From Sphingobacterium mizutaii (lineage in GTDB: Bacteria > Bacteroidota > Bacteroidia > Sphingobacteriales > Sphingobacteriaceae), in assembly GCF_900187125.1 (NCBI RefSeq), contig NZ_LT906468.1:682001-746000 (forward strand): a stretch of DNA of 64,000 nucleotides, in the 5' to 3' direction. Each line of letters starts with the position of its first letter. Position 1 is the stretch's first letter. Below are positions 28,051-36,994 of this stretch, piece by piece. The notes under the pieces were generated by a model that saw only the letters and a list, made by a program, of their open reading frames with translations, did not search any database and had not been told where the DNA came from. Both the position numbers and the translations under genes were made by a program.

Positions 28051-30900
28051 TTATTTATTGTAGTTCATTTCAATTTTCAGGAACCTTCCTGTTTCCGAGT
28101 TTTTCTGTTTGATCAAATCTTCCGGTGTTCCTTGGAAAAGGACTTTTCCGCCGTTTTTACCACCTTCAGGACCCATGTCGATAACCCAATCGGCTGCTTT
28201 GATAACATCGAGGTTATGCTCGATAATCAAAACGGTATTTCCGCGGTCAACCAAACGATTGATTACCCCCAATAATACATTGACATCCTCGAAATGCAGA
28301 CCAGTTGTCGGTTCATCCAAGATATAGAAAGTCTTTCCAGTATCTTTTTTAGAAAGCTCTGTTGCTAATTTGACCCTTTGGGCTTCACCACCAGAAAGGG
28401 TGGTTGACGATTGGCCTAAGGTAATATAACCCAAACCTACATCCTGTAGGGTCTTGATTTTTCTATAGATAGATGGGATATTCTCAAAGAAAGTTACCGC
28501 CTCATCGATGCTCATGTCCAATACATCCGAAATAGACTTTCCACGGTATCTTACCTCTAAAGTCTCTCGGTTATAGCGCTTTCCGTTACAGGTTTCACAG
28601 GGAACCTGTACATCGGGCAAAAAGTTCATCTCAATGATCTTCATTCCAGCACCCTGACAAGTCTCACATCTACCACCTTTCACATTAAAAGAAAAACGCC
28701 CAGGCTTGTAACCCCTGATCTTGGCTTCCGGTAATTGTACATATAAAGCACGGATATCCGAGAATACACCAGTATAGGTAGAAGGGTTTGACCTTGGCGT
28801 TCTACCGATAGGAGATTGATCGATTTCAATGACCTTATCGATATTTTCCAAACCTTCGATTTTAGCGTAAGGCAGCGGTTTCGCCTTAGCCCTAAAGAAA
28901 TGATGGTTCAAGATAGGGTAAAGGGTATTGGTAATCAAGCTCGACTTGCCAGAGCCCGATACGCCCGTTACAAGCACCAATTCTCCCAAAGGGATATCAA
29001 TGCTCACGTTCTTTAAATTATGGCCTGTAGCGCCCTTTAAAGTTAGTGTGTGGCCATTTCCTTTTCTTCTTTCCTCTGGGACTTTGATCTCCCGGGTTCC
29101 ATTGAGGTAATCGGTCGTCAAGGTGTTTTCCTTCATCAATTGTTTAGGCGTACCTTGGGCGACAACTTTACCACCATGAACACCGGCTGCTGGTCCCATG
29201 TCGATCACATAATCCGAATGAAGGATCATGTCCTTATCATGTTCTACCACCAAAATGGAGTTCCCGATATCACGAAGGTTTTTTAGGGCATTGATCAAAC
29301 GCTCATTGTCACGTTGGTGCAGCCCAATACTCGGCTCATCCAAGATATAAAGTACATTCACCAATTGTGAACCAATTTGGGTCGCCAAACGGATACGCTG
29401 TGCCTCTCCACCGGATAAGCTCTTAGAGCTACGGTTCAAGGTCAGGTAATTCAAGCCTACATCCAAAAGGAATCCGATACGGGTCTTGATTTCTTTAATG
29501 ATCTCGACGGCAATAATGTTCTGTCTATCTGAAAGCTTGTTTTCAACGCCATCGAACCATTCATTCAAGGCGACAATATCCATTTCTGCTAATTCTGAAA
29601 TATTCTTATCTGCCACTCTGATATGGAGGGATTCTTTTTTCAATCGCGCCCCATGGCACTCTGGACAAACTACCTGAGTACGGAATTCATCCAAACCTTG
29701 TGTATCATCACTGTATTTTGCGCTCATCTCTTCCAACATCTTGAAGATGCCGGCGAATTGAACTTTATATTCCCTTGCTCCATAAGAACCATAAGAAACC
29801 GTTAAGTTGATCGGTTCCTCTTCACCAAAAAGAAGGTTGTCGATCAGTTCTTCCGGCAGCTTATCGATTGGCGTGGTCAATGCGAAATCATATTTCTTGG
29901 CCACTGCTTTCAGCACCGCAAAATTCCATGAATCCTTAACCGGTCCCAAAGGGATAATCCCACCTTTTTGGATGCTCTGGCTTCTGTCAGGGATGACGAT
30001 CTTTTTATCGATTTCATAGATATATCCCAAACCATCACATTTTGGACAAGCGCCATAAGGCGAGTTAAACGAGAAGGTATTCGGCTGCGGCTCATCATAG
30101 GAAATCCCTGACTCCGCATCCATTAAATATCGACTGAAGAATTGTTCCTTATTCTCCTTATTGGCAATCTTGATGATCCCCTTTGCCGTTTTTAAAGCCT
30201 GACCGATGGAGGTGAAGAGCCTTTTTCGTGAATCCTTCTCCACGATGATGCGGTCTACCACGATTTCAATATCGTGGATTTTATAACGGTCTACCTGCAT
30301 TTTAGGAGCAATATCCAATATTTCTCCATCCACGCGAACTTTGGTATAACCCTGTTTTCTGATCTGTTCAAAAAGTTCACGATAATGACCTTTACGGCCC
30401 TTTACCACTGGAGCTAGGACATAGATTCCTTCTCCGTTGAATTCATTGAGGATACGGTCCGTGATTTCATCATCAGACATACGTTCCATTTTTTTGCCGG
30501 TAACATAAGAGTATGCTTCACCGATCCTTGCATACAACAACCTCAGGAAGTCATATATTTCTGTTATGGTCCCTACGGTTGATCTCGGGTTTTTGGAAGT
30601 GGTTTTTTGCTCAATGGAAATTACTGGGCTCAATCCTGATATTTTGTCCACATCGGGTCTTTCCATCCCTCCCAAAAATTGGCGGCTGTATGCTGAGAAA
30701 GTCTCCATATATCGTCTCTGACCTTCGGCATAGATCGTGTCAAAAGCCAATGAAGACTTACCGCTGCCACTTAATCCCGTGATAACGACAAGTTGGTTTC
30801 TTGGAAATGATACGTCTATATTTTTAAGGTTGTGTACGCGGGCACCAAATACTTCTAATTCGCTTTGATCCCCAAGGTCTACTGCTTTTTTTACGGCCAT
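28051..30900 (-). CDS. uvrA: UvrABC excinuclease subunit A
   Basis: DNA damage-recognition ATPase of nucleotide excision repair. The 949 residues contain two ABC cassettes: Walker A ITGLSGSGKSSLAFDT near residue 40 and VTGVSGSGKSSL near 650, each with a SLSGGEAQRIRLA or TLSGGEAQRVKLA signature. Zinc-binding cysteine pairs are seen (CPKCDGLGY, CPECHGARL, CETCQGAG, CETCNGKRY). Size and domain order are normal. It is a single gene with the stop 3 nt from a bidirectional terminator and a leader of about 20 nt. A second uvrA is common in this phylum; this one has the full canonical set. Confidence 0.97.
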   Translation of the reverse strand: MAVKKAVDLGDQSELEVFGARVHNLKNIDVSFPRNQLVVITGLSGSGKSSLAFDTIYAEGQRRYMETFSAYSRQFLGGMERPDVDKISGLSPVISIEQKTTSKNPRSTVGTITEIYDFLRLLYARIGEAYSYVTGKKMERMSDDEITDRILNEFNGEGIYVLAPVVKGRKGHYRELFEQIRKQGYTKVRVDGEILDIAPKMQVDRYKIHDIEIVVDRIIVEKDSRKRLFTSIGQALKTAKGIIKIANKENKEQFFSRYLMDAESGISYDEPQPNTFSFNSPYGACPKCDGLGYIYEIDKKIVIPDRSQSIQKGGIIPLGPVKDSWNFAVLKAVAKKYDFALTTPIDKLPEELIDNLLFGEEEPINLTVSYGSYGAREYKVQFAGIFKMLEEMSAKYSDDTQGLDEFRTQVVCPECHGARLKKESLHIRVADKNISELAEMDIVALNEWFDGVENKLSDRQNIIAVEIIKEIKTRIGFLLDVGLNYLTLNRSSKSLSGGEAQRIRLATQIGSQLVNVLYILDEPSIGLHQRDNERLINALKNLRDIGNSILVVEHDKDMILHSDYVIDMGPAAGVHGGKVVAQGTPKQLMKENTLTTDYLNGTREIKVPEERRKGNGHTLTLKGATGHNLKNVSIDIPLGELVLVTGVSGSGKSSLITNTLYPILNHHFFRAKAKPLPYAKIEGLENIDKVIEIDQSPIGRTPRSNPSTYTGVFSDIRALYVQLPEAKIRGYKPGRFSFNVKGGRCETCQGAGMKIIEMNFLPDVQVPCETCNGKRYNRETLEVRYRGKSISDVLDMSIDEAVTFFENIPSIYRKIKTLQDVGLGYITLGQSSTTLSGGEAQRVKLATELSKKDTGKTFYILDEPTTGLHFEDVNVLLGVINRLVDRGNTVLIIEHNLDVIKAADWVIDMGPEGGKNGGKVLFQGTPEDLIKQKNSETGRFLKIEMNYNK

Positions 30901-30923
30901 TAATATCTCCTTTTAGCAAAATG

Positions 30924-30931
30924 CAAAGTTA
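30924..30931 (-). promoter_or_regulatory. -7 box upstream of uvrA
   Basis: The minus strand reads TAACTTTG (perfect TAnnTTTG) 24 nt before the uvrA ATG. No TTG is found at the usual distance, so support is partial. Confidence 0.3.
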
Positions 30932-31028
30932 CTGATTTTTAGCTAAGGATTTTAAGTCTCCCATCTCTAATCTTCTATTAGGCAGGATTATTGAAAAGTA
31001 TTACCTTTAAACTACAAAGCTTATCATT

Positions 31029-32069
31029 TTGAAAAAACTAGACGTAAATAAATCAGAGCGAGAGATCATAGAACAGGCATTGGGACATTGGGAGAAGGAG
31101 CAATTGATCTCGCAAGAAAAGTCTGAGGAGTTGAAAGCAAACTTAGATGATAAAGGCTTTGAATGGGGGATGCTGGCTAGGTATGCCTTCTGGATTGCCT
31201 TGGCATCATTGATATTTTCGGTGGTATCCCTGTTTTCCGATGGTTATCTTTCCGACTTGGTGGAGAAATTTTATGAAACGCCCAATGTCATTTTCTGCCT
31301 AGGTTTCGCCGGTCTCGCGGTATTGTTCTATATCCTTGGTTTTCGGAATAAGTCGAGGAATCCTGAAAAGAACTTTTCAAATGAGACCTTAATGCTCGCT
31401 GGGGCTTTTTCTACAGCAGCCAGCATAGGATTTCTCGGACAGGTCCTGGACCGTAATGAAAACCATTTCACCCTATTATTCCTGATGTCCATCATTATTT
31501 ACGGAATCCTATCCGTAAAGCTAACCTCCAAGTTGCTCTGGGTTTTCACCTTAGTGGCTCTTGGGATTTGGTTTGCCACAGAAACCGCATACCATAGCAA
31601 TTGGGGATTTAAGTTCTGGGGAATGAACTACCCATTACGTTTTACAATCTTTGGGATTATCCTGACTGCCTTTGCTGTATTGCTTCAACCTAAAATAAAG
31701 CCTTTGGCCGTCTTTAAGTCCACCTCTTTTGTGGTTGGACTGCTCTATACAATGATCGCACTTTGGTTGCTTTCCATCTTTGGAAACTACAGTGATTTCG
31801 ATAAATGGTCCAGTATCCGTCAATACGAAATATTCTACTGGGGTTTATTGGGGATAGCCATTTCGTTGGGCTTGGCTATTTATGGAATGAAAACCAAGGA
31901 CCATGTATCACGCGATATAGGTTTTGTCTTCTTTATCCTGAACCTATATACCCGATTTGTGGAGTATTTGTGGGATAATATCAATAGAACGATTTTCTTT
32001 TTGTTATTGGCGGTTTCCTTTTGGTTTGTGGGCCGTTGGGCCGAAAGTATCTGGAAGAAAAAGGAATGA
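31029..32069 (+). CDS. DUF2157-type polytopic membrane protein
   Basis: A 346-residue inner-membrane protein. A soluble, charged N-terminus (about 1-48: LDVNKSEREIIEQALGHWEK, then SQEKSEELKANL) resembles the helical start of DUF2157 proteins; nine or so membrane helices follow to the end, which closes with a short KKKE tail. The function is unknown. The reading frame has no ATG before residue 48, so the TTG at 31029 is taken as the start; this keeps the family-like N-terminus. It is convergent with the YdcF gene, with only 4 nt between the stops and no hairpin visible. Confidence 0.7.
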   Translation: MKKLDVNKSEREIIEQALGHWEKEQLISQEKSEELKANLDDKGFEWGMLARYAFWIALASLIFSVVSLFSDGYLSDLVEKFYETPNVIFCLGFAGLAVLFYILGFRNKSRNPEKNFSNETLMLAGAFSTAASIGFLGQVLDRNENHFTLLFLMSIIIYGILSVKLTSKLLWVFTLVALGIWFATETAYHSNWGFKFWGMNYPLRFTIFGIILTAFAVLLQPKIKPLAVFKSTSFVVGLLYTMIALWLLSIFGNYSDFDKWSSIRQYEIFYWGLLGIAISLGLAIYGMKTKDHVSRDIGFVFFILNLYTRFVEYLWDNINRTIFFLLLAVSFWFVGRWAESIWKKKE

Positions 32070-32073
32070 GGTA

Positions 32074-32568
32074 TTAATAGTCTACCCCATTTTCCTTTAA
32101 GAACTGAACTGCAATTTTCTCATGCTCCATCAAAGGCCTCAACTCCGAGTCTAAGAGAGAAGAAGAAACAGAAACAAAGAACTTATTGATGGATGGAATG
32201 ATGGTTTCGGAGATGAGCTGCACTCTTTCCATGTGAAATTCTGAGGTGATAATGATCAGTAAATCTGGATTAATTTCCTCTAAGGTCTCTTTTGATAGGG
32301 AAAAATCTTCAATTGTATTTTTTGAAGGAATTCCTGGCAAGAAACGGTTCGGATTAATGCCTTTCAAGCTCAAGAAATTTTGAGCATAATACGTATGTGG
32401 TTTATCTGTGATATTGAAGTGGTCGCCTTGGCCACCCGTGCACAAGATTAAAGCAGATTCATTATTGATGGCTAAATCATATGCTCTATATAGTCTATCG
32501 AGCGCTACAGCCGATAGGTGTCCGTACTCGTCATTAGGCGCGCCCAACACCATTATTATTGTTTTCAT
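32074..32568 (-). CDS. Short YdcF/DUF218-family protein
   Basis: A 164-residue protein made of little more than a DUF218 domain: TIIMVLGAPNDEYGHLS at the N-terminus, ALILCTGGQGDHFN, then a helix pair, LLIIITSEFHMERVQL, and a C-terminal helix. It has no signal peptide or membrane helix, unlike the long exported relative at 7174-8418. The ATG at 32568 is preferred to the TTG two codons upstream. DUF218 members are linked to envelope polymers in other bacteria but have no settled activity. It is a lone gene, convergent with the DUF2157 gene. Confidence 0.75.
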   Translation of the reverse strand: MKTIIMVLGAPNDEYGHLSAVALDRLYRAYDLAINNESALILCTGGQGDHFNITDKPHTYYAQNFLSLKGINPNRFLPGIPSKNTIEDFSLSKETLEEINPDLLIIITSEFHMERVQLISETIIPSINKFFVSVSSSLLDSELRPLMEHEKIAVQFLKENGVDY

Positions 32569-32782
32569 GAACAAATGAATTAATTATCCAAAACTATAAA
32601 AAAGGATATAAATAAAGTAAGGTTTAATAATTATTTCTTGGAATTTAAAATATTAACTTAGCTAGTTTTACATTCTAATTATAATAAAAAATTATGACCC
32701 GATCCAATTGTTGGATATTAAGGTAATTTACGAAAAAAGTTAAAAAAGGACAAATTGGTCTTAAATAAGCTTTGAATAAAAA

Positions 32783-32811
32783 AAGAGGCCAGAATTTTGT
32801 TCCGGCCTCTT
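32783..32811 (-). terminator. Terminator of the first lpd gene
   Basis: AAGAGGCC and GGCCTCTT arms (32783-32790, 32804-32811), extended inward by GAA/TTC. On the minus strand it is followed by a T-run. Confidence 0.75.
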
Positions 32812-32843
32812 ATTACTCCTAATGGAGTTGGTATATTTTTATC

Positions 32844-34232
32844 TTATAAGTGGATTACTTCGCCATAAGCATCCGCTACAGCTTCCATAATGGCCTCACT
32901 CATGGTAGGGTGAGGGTGTACCGATTTGATGATCTCATGGCCAGTTGACTCTAATTTACGAGCTACTACCACCTCAGCGATCATTTCCGTTACGTTTGCA
33001 CCGATTAAGTGTGCACCTAAGAATTCACCATATTTAGCATCGAAGATTACTTTTACGAAACCGTCTTTTGCACCAGCGGCAGAAGCCTTACCGGAAGCAG
33101 AGAATGGGAATTTACCCACTTTGATTTCATAGCCAGCATCCTTAGCCGCTTTTTCTGTGAAACCTACAGAAGCAACCTCCGGAGAACAGTAAGTACATCC
33201 AGGGATATTGTTGTAATCGATTGGATCAACGTGTAAACCTTTGATCTTCTCAATACAAGTGATAGCCTCAGCAGATGCCACGTGAGCTAGGGCTTGACCT
33301 TTAACGATATCACCGATTGCATAAACGCCATCGATATTAGTTTTGTAGAAGTCATCTACCAATACACGTCCTTTGTCGGTTTTAACACCAACTTCTTCAA
33401 GACCTAGGTTCTCGATGTTAGGCGTAATACCTACAGCAGAAAGAACAACTTCAGCTTCTAGGGTTTCCGTACCTTTTTCAGTTTTGATGGAAACTTTACA
33501 AAGGTCACCTTTAGTGTCTACAGATTGAACTTCAGATTTCGTAAGGATATTGATTCCAGCTTTCTTCAATGATTTCTCTAATTGTTTAGAGATTTCTTCG
33601 TCTTCAACAGGAACGATACGGTCCATAAATTCAACGATCGTTACTTTCGTACCGATAGCATTGTAGAAGTATGCGAATTCGACACCGATAGCACCAGAAC
33701 CTACGACAACCATTGATTTAGGTTGTTTTGGCAAGTTCATCGCTTGGCGGTAACCGATAATTTTCTTTCCGTCTTGAGGTAGGTTAGGTAATTCTCTGGA
33801 GCGAGCACCAGTTGCAAGGATCGTGTGTTTAGCTGTATATTCTTTGGTCGAACCATCAGCGGCTTTCACCTCGATTTTACCACCTTTTTTAATTTTTGCA
33901 GTTCCCATGATCACGTCGATCTTGTTCTTTTTCATCAAGAACTGGATCCCTTTGCTCATGCCATCTGCTACACCACGACTTCTTTTTACGATGGCTTCAA
34001 AGTCGGCTTCACCGCCATTTACTTTGATACCATAATCAGCAGCATGATTTAAATATTCGAATACTTGTGCACTTTTCAATAGTGCTTTGGTAGGAATACA
34101 GCCCCAGTTAAGGCAAATTCCACCTAATGCGTCACGTTCGATAATGGCAGTTTTGAATCCCAATTGAGCTGCTCTGATGGCGGCTACGTATCCACCTGGA
34201 CCACTACCGATAACAATAATGTCGTAATTCAT
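32844..34232 (-). CDS. lpd: Dihydrolipoyl dehydrogenase, paralogue 1
   Basis: The E3 flavoenzyme of 2-oxoacid dehydrogenase complexes, reoxidising dihydrolipoamide with NAD. The 462 residues start with the FAD site VIGSGPGGYVAAIRAAQLG and the redox pair CLNWGC (about residues 40-45). The NAD site is VVGSGAIGVEFAYFYNAIG, and the C-terminal active-site His-Glu lies in SVHPHPTMSEAIMEA. It is a single gene with its own terminator. A second complete paralogue lies 1.2 kb upstream on the same strand; they differ in the disulfide motif (CLNWGC here, CLNVGC there). Which complex each serves cannot be read here. Confidence 0.95.
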   Translation of the reverse strand: MNYDIIVIGSGPGGYVAAIRAAQLGFKTAIIERDALGGICLNWGCIPTKALLKSAQVFEYLNHAADYGIKVNGGEADFEAIVKRSRGVADGMSKGIQFLMKKNKIDVIMGTAKIKKGGKIEVKAADGSTKEYTAKHTILATGARSRELPNLPQDGKKIIGYRQAMNLPKQPKSMVVVGSGAIGVEFAYFYNAIGTKVTIVEFMDRIVPVEDEEISKQLEKSLKKAGINILTKSEVQSVDTKGDLCKVSIKTEKGTETLEAEVVLSAVGITPNIENLGLEEVGVKTDKGRVLVDDFYKTNIDGVYAIGDIVKGQALAHVASAEAITCIEKIKGLHVDPIDYNNIPGCTYCSPEVASVGFTEKAAKDAGYEIKVGKFPFSASGKASAAGAKDGFVKVIFDAKYGEFLGAHLIGANVTEMIAEVVVARKLESTGHEIIKSVHPHPTMSEAIMEAVADAYGEVIHL

Positions 34233-34422
34233 AAATATTAATTGTCGTTATGTTTGCAAATACAATTCATCAAAAATACACATTTTTTATTTAGTCAGGA
34301 CATATCTTTTCCGCTTGGAGCTGTTTTTTACGCCCTATATGTCATATCGAGGTCAATCCTTTTCCTTGATTTCTTTTCCCTAAAGGTTTTCCTTTTCTTT
34401 GCGCTGACTAATAGTATTTTAT

Positions 34423-34719
34423 ATGTTAAGAATATTTCAGCAAGTTGCCCTTTGGGAGGCAATCTCTACCGTTTTGTTGTTTTTTGTTGCTATGCCATTG
34501 AAGTATTTTGGAGGAATTCCAGAAGCCGTACGTGTTGCCGGTTCCATTCATGGTTTCCTAGTCGTACTTTTTGTCGTCCTATTGATTGCCTGCTGGCAAA
34601 CCTATAACTGGAAGATTGGCCGCGTGGTCAAATACTTCTTCCTGAGCTTGATCCCAATTGTTTCTTTTTGGGTAGAAAAAGACCTTAAAAGAGAGATTAC
34701 AGCTCAAAAAGCTGCTTAA
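34423..34719 (+). CDS. DUF3817-family small membrane protein
   Basis: A 98-residue protein with three membrane helices (about 8-27, 40-61, 68-85). The order LWEAISTVLLFFVAMPLKYF, then VRVAGSIHGFLVVLF and VKYFFLSLIPIVSFWVEKDL matches DUF3817 membrane proteins, whose function is unknown. The stop overlaps the stop of the convergent thioesterase gene by 4 nt. It is the only plus-strand gene among the lpd and thioesterase genes and must have its own promoter in the 190-nt gap upstream, where only imperfect boxes were found. Confidence 0.82.
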   Translation: MLRIFQQVALWEAISTVLLFFVAMPLKYFGGIPEAVRVAGSIHGFLVVLFVVLLIACWQTYNWKIGRVVKYFFLSLIPIVSFWVEKDLKREITAQKAA

Positions 34720-35123
34720 TCCCTTTTCTTGATATCAGACTCTATCCCCATATAGGCATAGGTAATTTCCGTTTTGCCATGTGGGGTTGGAGTTCCTTCC
34801 GGATCCAAATTGACAAACACCAATTTGTCAATGGAAAGGATCACCATCCTTGTTATTTTATTACGGACTACGCACCTCATGGTTAGTGATGTCCTTCCAA
34901 AATTGATGGCCTCGATACCGAGTTCAATGATATCGCCTTGTTTTGCCGAACTCACAAAGTTGATTTCAGAAATGTATTTAGTGACTACATGTGGATTCCC
35001 GAGTTGGACGATGGCGTAGATTACAGCTTCTTCATCGATCCAGCGCAATAGAGTTCCTCCGAATAAGGATCCATTAGGGTTTAGGTCCTCGGGTTTGACC
35101 CATTTACGAGTATAAAAGTTCAT
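34716..35123 (-). CDS. Hotdog-fold acyl-CoA thioesterase
   Basis: A 135-residue cytosolic protein of the YciA-like acyl-CoA thioesterase group. The block NPNGSLFGGTLLRWIDEEA (about 14-32) is the family's catalytic helix with its acidic residue; FVSSAKQGDIIELG and later SLTMRCVVRN are typical hotdog strands. It would hydrolyse acyl-CoA to free acid and CoA; chain length is not readable. It overlaps the convergent DUF3817 gene by 4 nt at the 3' end. Confidence 0.85.
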   Translation of the reverse strand: MNFYTRKWVKPEDLNPNGSLFGGTLLRWIDEEAVIYAIVQLGNPHVVTKYISEINFVSSAKQGDIIELGIEAINFGRTSLTMRCVVRNKITRMVILSIDKLVFVNLDPEGTPTPHGKTEITYAYMGIESDIKKRD

Positions 35124-35316
35124 ACTACAAATATCCGAAAAAATACTTTATTCGTTTTCTGTATTTCTTAGAAAGATTCTAGGCCAGTAAATCGGCCTAT
35201 TTTTAAAAAAAATGTAGCCTAGGTCATCATGGCTATCCGCCAAAAAATGAGCTCCAAAAATTGGCTTTTGATGCTCTTTTTTTGAGCTAGTTTAATGGGG
35301 ACTTATTCGAGTCTCA

Positions 35317-35354
35317 TTCGAGACATATTCGGAAAATTCGGAATGTGTCTCGAA
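35317..35354. repeat. Long inverted repeat in the intergenic gap upstream of the thioesterase
   Basis: Arms TTCGAGACATATTC (35317-35330) and GAATGTGTCTCGAA (35341-35354) form a 14-bp stem with one T-G pair and a 10-nt loop. It lies in the 313-nt gap between the thioesterase start and the terminator of the second lpd. There is no T-run, so it is not a simple terminator; it could be an operator for the thioesterase gene or a remnant element. The rest of the gap shows no ORF. Confidence 0.5.
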
Positions 35355-35391
35355 TAAAACCAATAAGTACACGTAGAATAAAAACAAAAAA

Positions 35392-35417
35392 AGAGGCTAC
35401 CTGAAAAGATAGCCTCT
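35392..35417 (-). terminator. Terminator of the second lpd gene
   Basis: AGAGGCTA/TAGCCTCT arms (35392-35399, 35410-35417), followed on the minus strand by a T-rich run interrupted by one G. It lies 20 nt past the lpd stop. Confidence 0.78.
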
Positions 35418-35436
35418 CGATCTAAGATCTTTAATG

Positions 35437-36843
35437 TTAAGCGTGGATCGCTCTATTTGCAGTCGCTGCAAGGGCAGCTTCTTTAAATGCTTCAGTGAAG
35501 GTAGGGTGCGCGTGGCAAATTCTACCGATATCCTCTGCAGATGCACGGTATTCCATTGCTACGACAGCCTCTGCAATCATATCAGCTGCACGTGGTCCGA
35601 TCATGTGGACACCTAGGATCTCATCAGTTTCAGCATCTGCCAATACTTTAATAAATCCATCTGTGTCGCCAGATGCTTTAGCACGTCCAGAAGCTTTGAA
35701 TGAGAAACTTCCAGCTTTATATTTCTTGCCTTCTTCCTTAAGTTGTTCTTCGGTTTTACCTACAGACGCAACCTCAGGCCATGTATAAACAACGCCAGGG
35801 ATTAAGTTGTAGTCGATATGTGGTTTTTGACCAGCAATACGCTCAGCAACATAGATACCTTCATCTTCAGCCTTGTGAGCCAACATAGCACCTTTGATCA
35901 CATCACCGATGGCGTATACACCAGCAACTGAAGTTTCCAAATGCTCGTTTACAGGTACTTTATTTCCTCTTTCCTCAGTTTTGATACCGATGTTTTCAAG
36001 ACCTAAACCTTCTGTATAAGCTGTTCTACCAACAGCTACGATGCAGTAATCGCCTTCTAATTCTACGGCTTGACCTTTAGAATCTTCAGCTGTAACCGTT
36101 ACGTTTTTACCTTTTACAGTAGCGCCGGTAACTTTATGGCTCATGAAGAATTCCATGCCTAGGTTTTTCTTCAGCACACGTTGTAATTCTTTACCTAATC
36201 CAGCATCCATAGTTGGGATGATAGATTTAGCATATTCAACAACCGATACTTTAGCGCCTAATCTGGCATATACAGAACCTAACTCCAATCCGATCACACC
36301 ACCACCGATAACGATCAGGTGTTTAGGGACTTCTGTAAGGTTTAAAGCTTCAGTAGAAGTAATGATACGTTTTTTGTCAACAGGAAGGAAAGGTAATGCT
36401 GAAGGTTTAGAACCCGAAGCGATAATCACGTTTTTCGCGCTTAACTCTTCCACTTTACCATCTGCAGCAGTCACTTTAATGGTGTTTTTGTCAACGAATG
36501 AACCTACGCCTTGGAAGCTGTCAATTTTGTTTTTCTTGAATAAGAAGGTAATACCAGCAGTATTTTGGTCAATAACACTGTTTTTTCTGTCGATCATTTT
36601 CTTCATGTCGACTTTCAGGTTACTTAAGCTAATGCCGTGTTGTTCAAAATTGTGAGCAGCATTGTGGTAATGTTCTGATGAATCCAACAATGCTTTGGAT
36701 GGGATACATCCAACATTAAGACAGGTTCCTCCAAATGTGCTGTATTTTTCAATTACGGCAGTTTTTAAGCCTAATTGAGCACAACGGATAGCGGCAACAT
36801 AACCACCTGGACCACTTCCGATTACGATTACGTCGTATTGCAT
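35437..36843 (-). CDS. lpd: Dihydrolipoyl dehydrogenase, paralogue 2
   Basis: A second E3 flavoenzyme, 468 residues. FAD site VIGSGPGGYVAAIRCAQLG, redox pair in GGTCLNVGCIPSKALLDSSE, NAD site VIGGGVIGLELGSVYARLG, and C-terminal CHAHPTFTEAFKEA with the active-site His. The ATG at 36843 directly precedes QYDVIVIGSG; the upstream TTG at 36870 would add nine residues of unrelated sequence. It carries its own terminator and a -7 box 25 nt upstream. It is more like the canonical oxoglutarate/glycine-system E3 than paralogue 1, but this is inferred from motifs only. Confidence 0.95.
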   Translation of the reverse strand: MQYDVIVIGSGPGGYVAAIRCAQLGLKTAVIEKYSTFGGTCLNVGCIPSKALLDSSEHYHNAAHNFEQHGISLSNLKVDMKKMIDRKNSVIDQNTAGITFLFKKNKIDSFQGVGSFVDKNTIKVTAADGKVEELSAKNVIIASGSKPSALPFLPVDKKRIITSTEALNLTEVPKHLIVIGGGVIGLELGSVYARLGAKVSVVEYAKSIIPTMDAGLGKELQRVLKKNLGMEFFMSHKVTGATVKGKNVTVTAEDSKGQAVELEGDYCIVAVGRTAYTEGLGLENIGIKTEERGNKVPVNEHLETSVAGVYAIGDVIKGAMLAHKAEDEGIYVAERIAGQKPHIDYNLIPGVVYTWPEVASVGKTEEQLKEEGKKYKAGSFSFKASGRAKASGDTDGFIKVLADAETDEILGVHMIGPRAADMIAEAVVAMEYRASAEDIGRICHAHPTFTEAFKEAALAATANRAIHA

Positions 36844-36867
36844 AGAGATTTTTCTTTGTTTACGAGG

Positions 36868-36875
36868 CAAATTTA
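36868..36875 (-). promoter_or_regulatory. -7 box upstream of the second lpd
   Basis: The minus strand reads TAAATTTG, 25 nt before the ATG at 36843. No TTG partner lies at the usual distance. Confidence 0.3.
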
Positions 36876-36994
36876 CTATTTAAATGCATATTAAGCGAAG
36901 ATTAATAGGATAAAATAGGGAGTATTTTCTAATTAGACGGAGGGATTACAAAAGGGGAAAAAGAGGTGTGGGGAGAAGGGGGGATGAGGAGGGG

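Noticed and set aside
36143..36655. 170-codon ORF opposite the second lpd
   Set aside because: Antisense shadow of a firmly identified gene.
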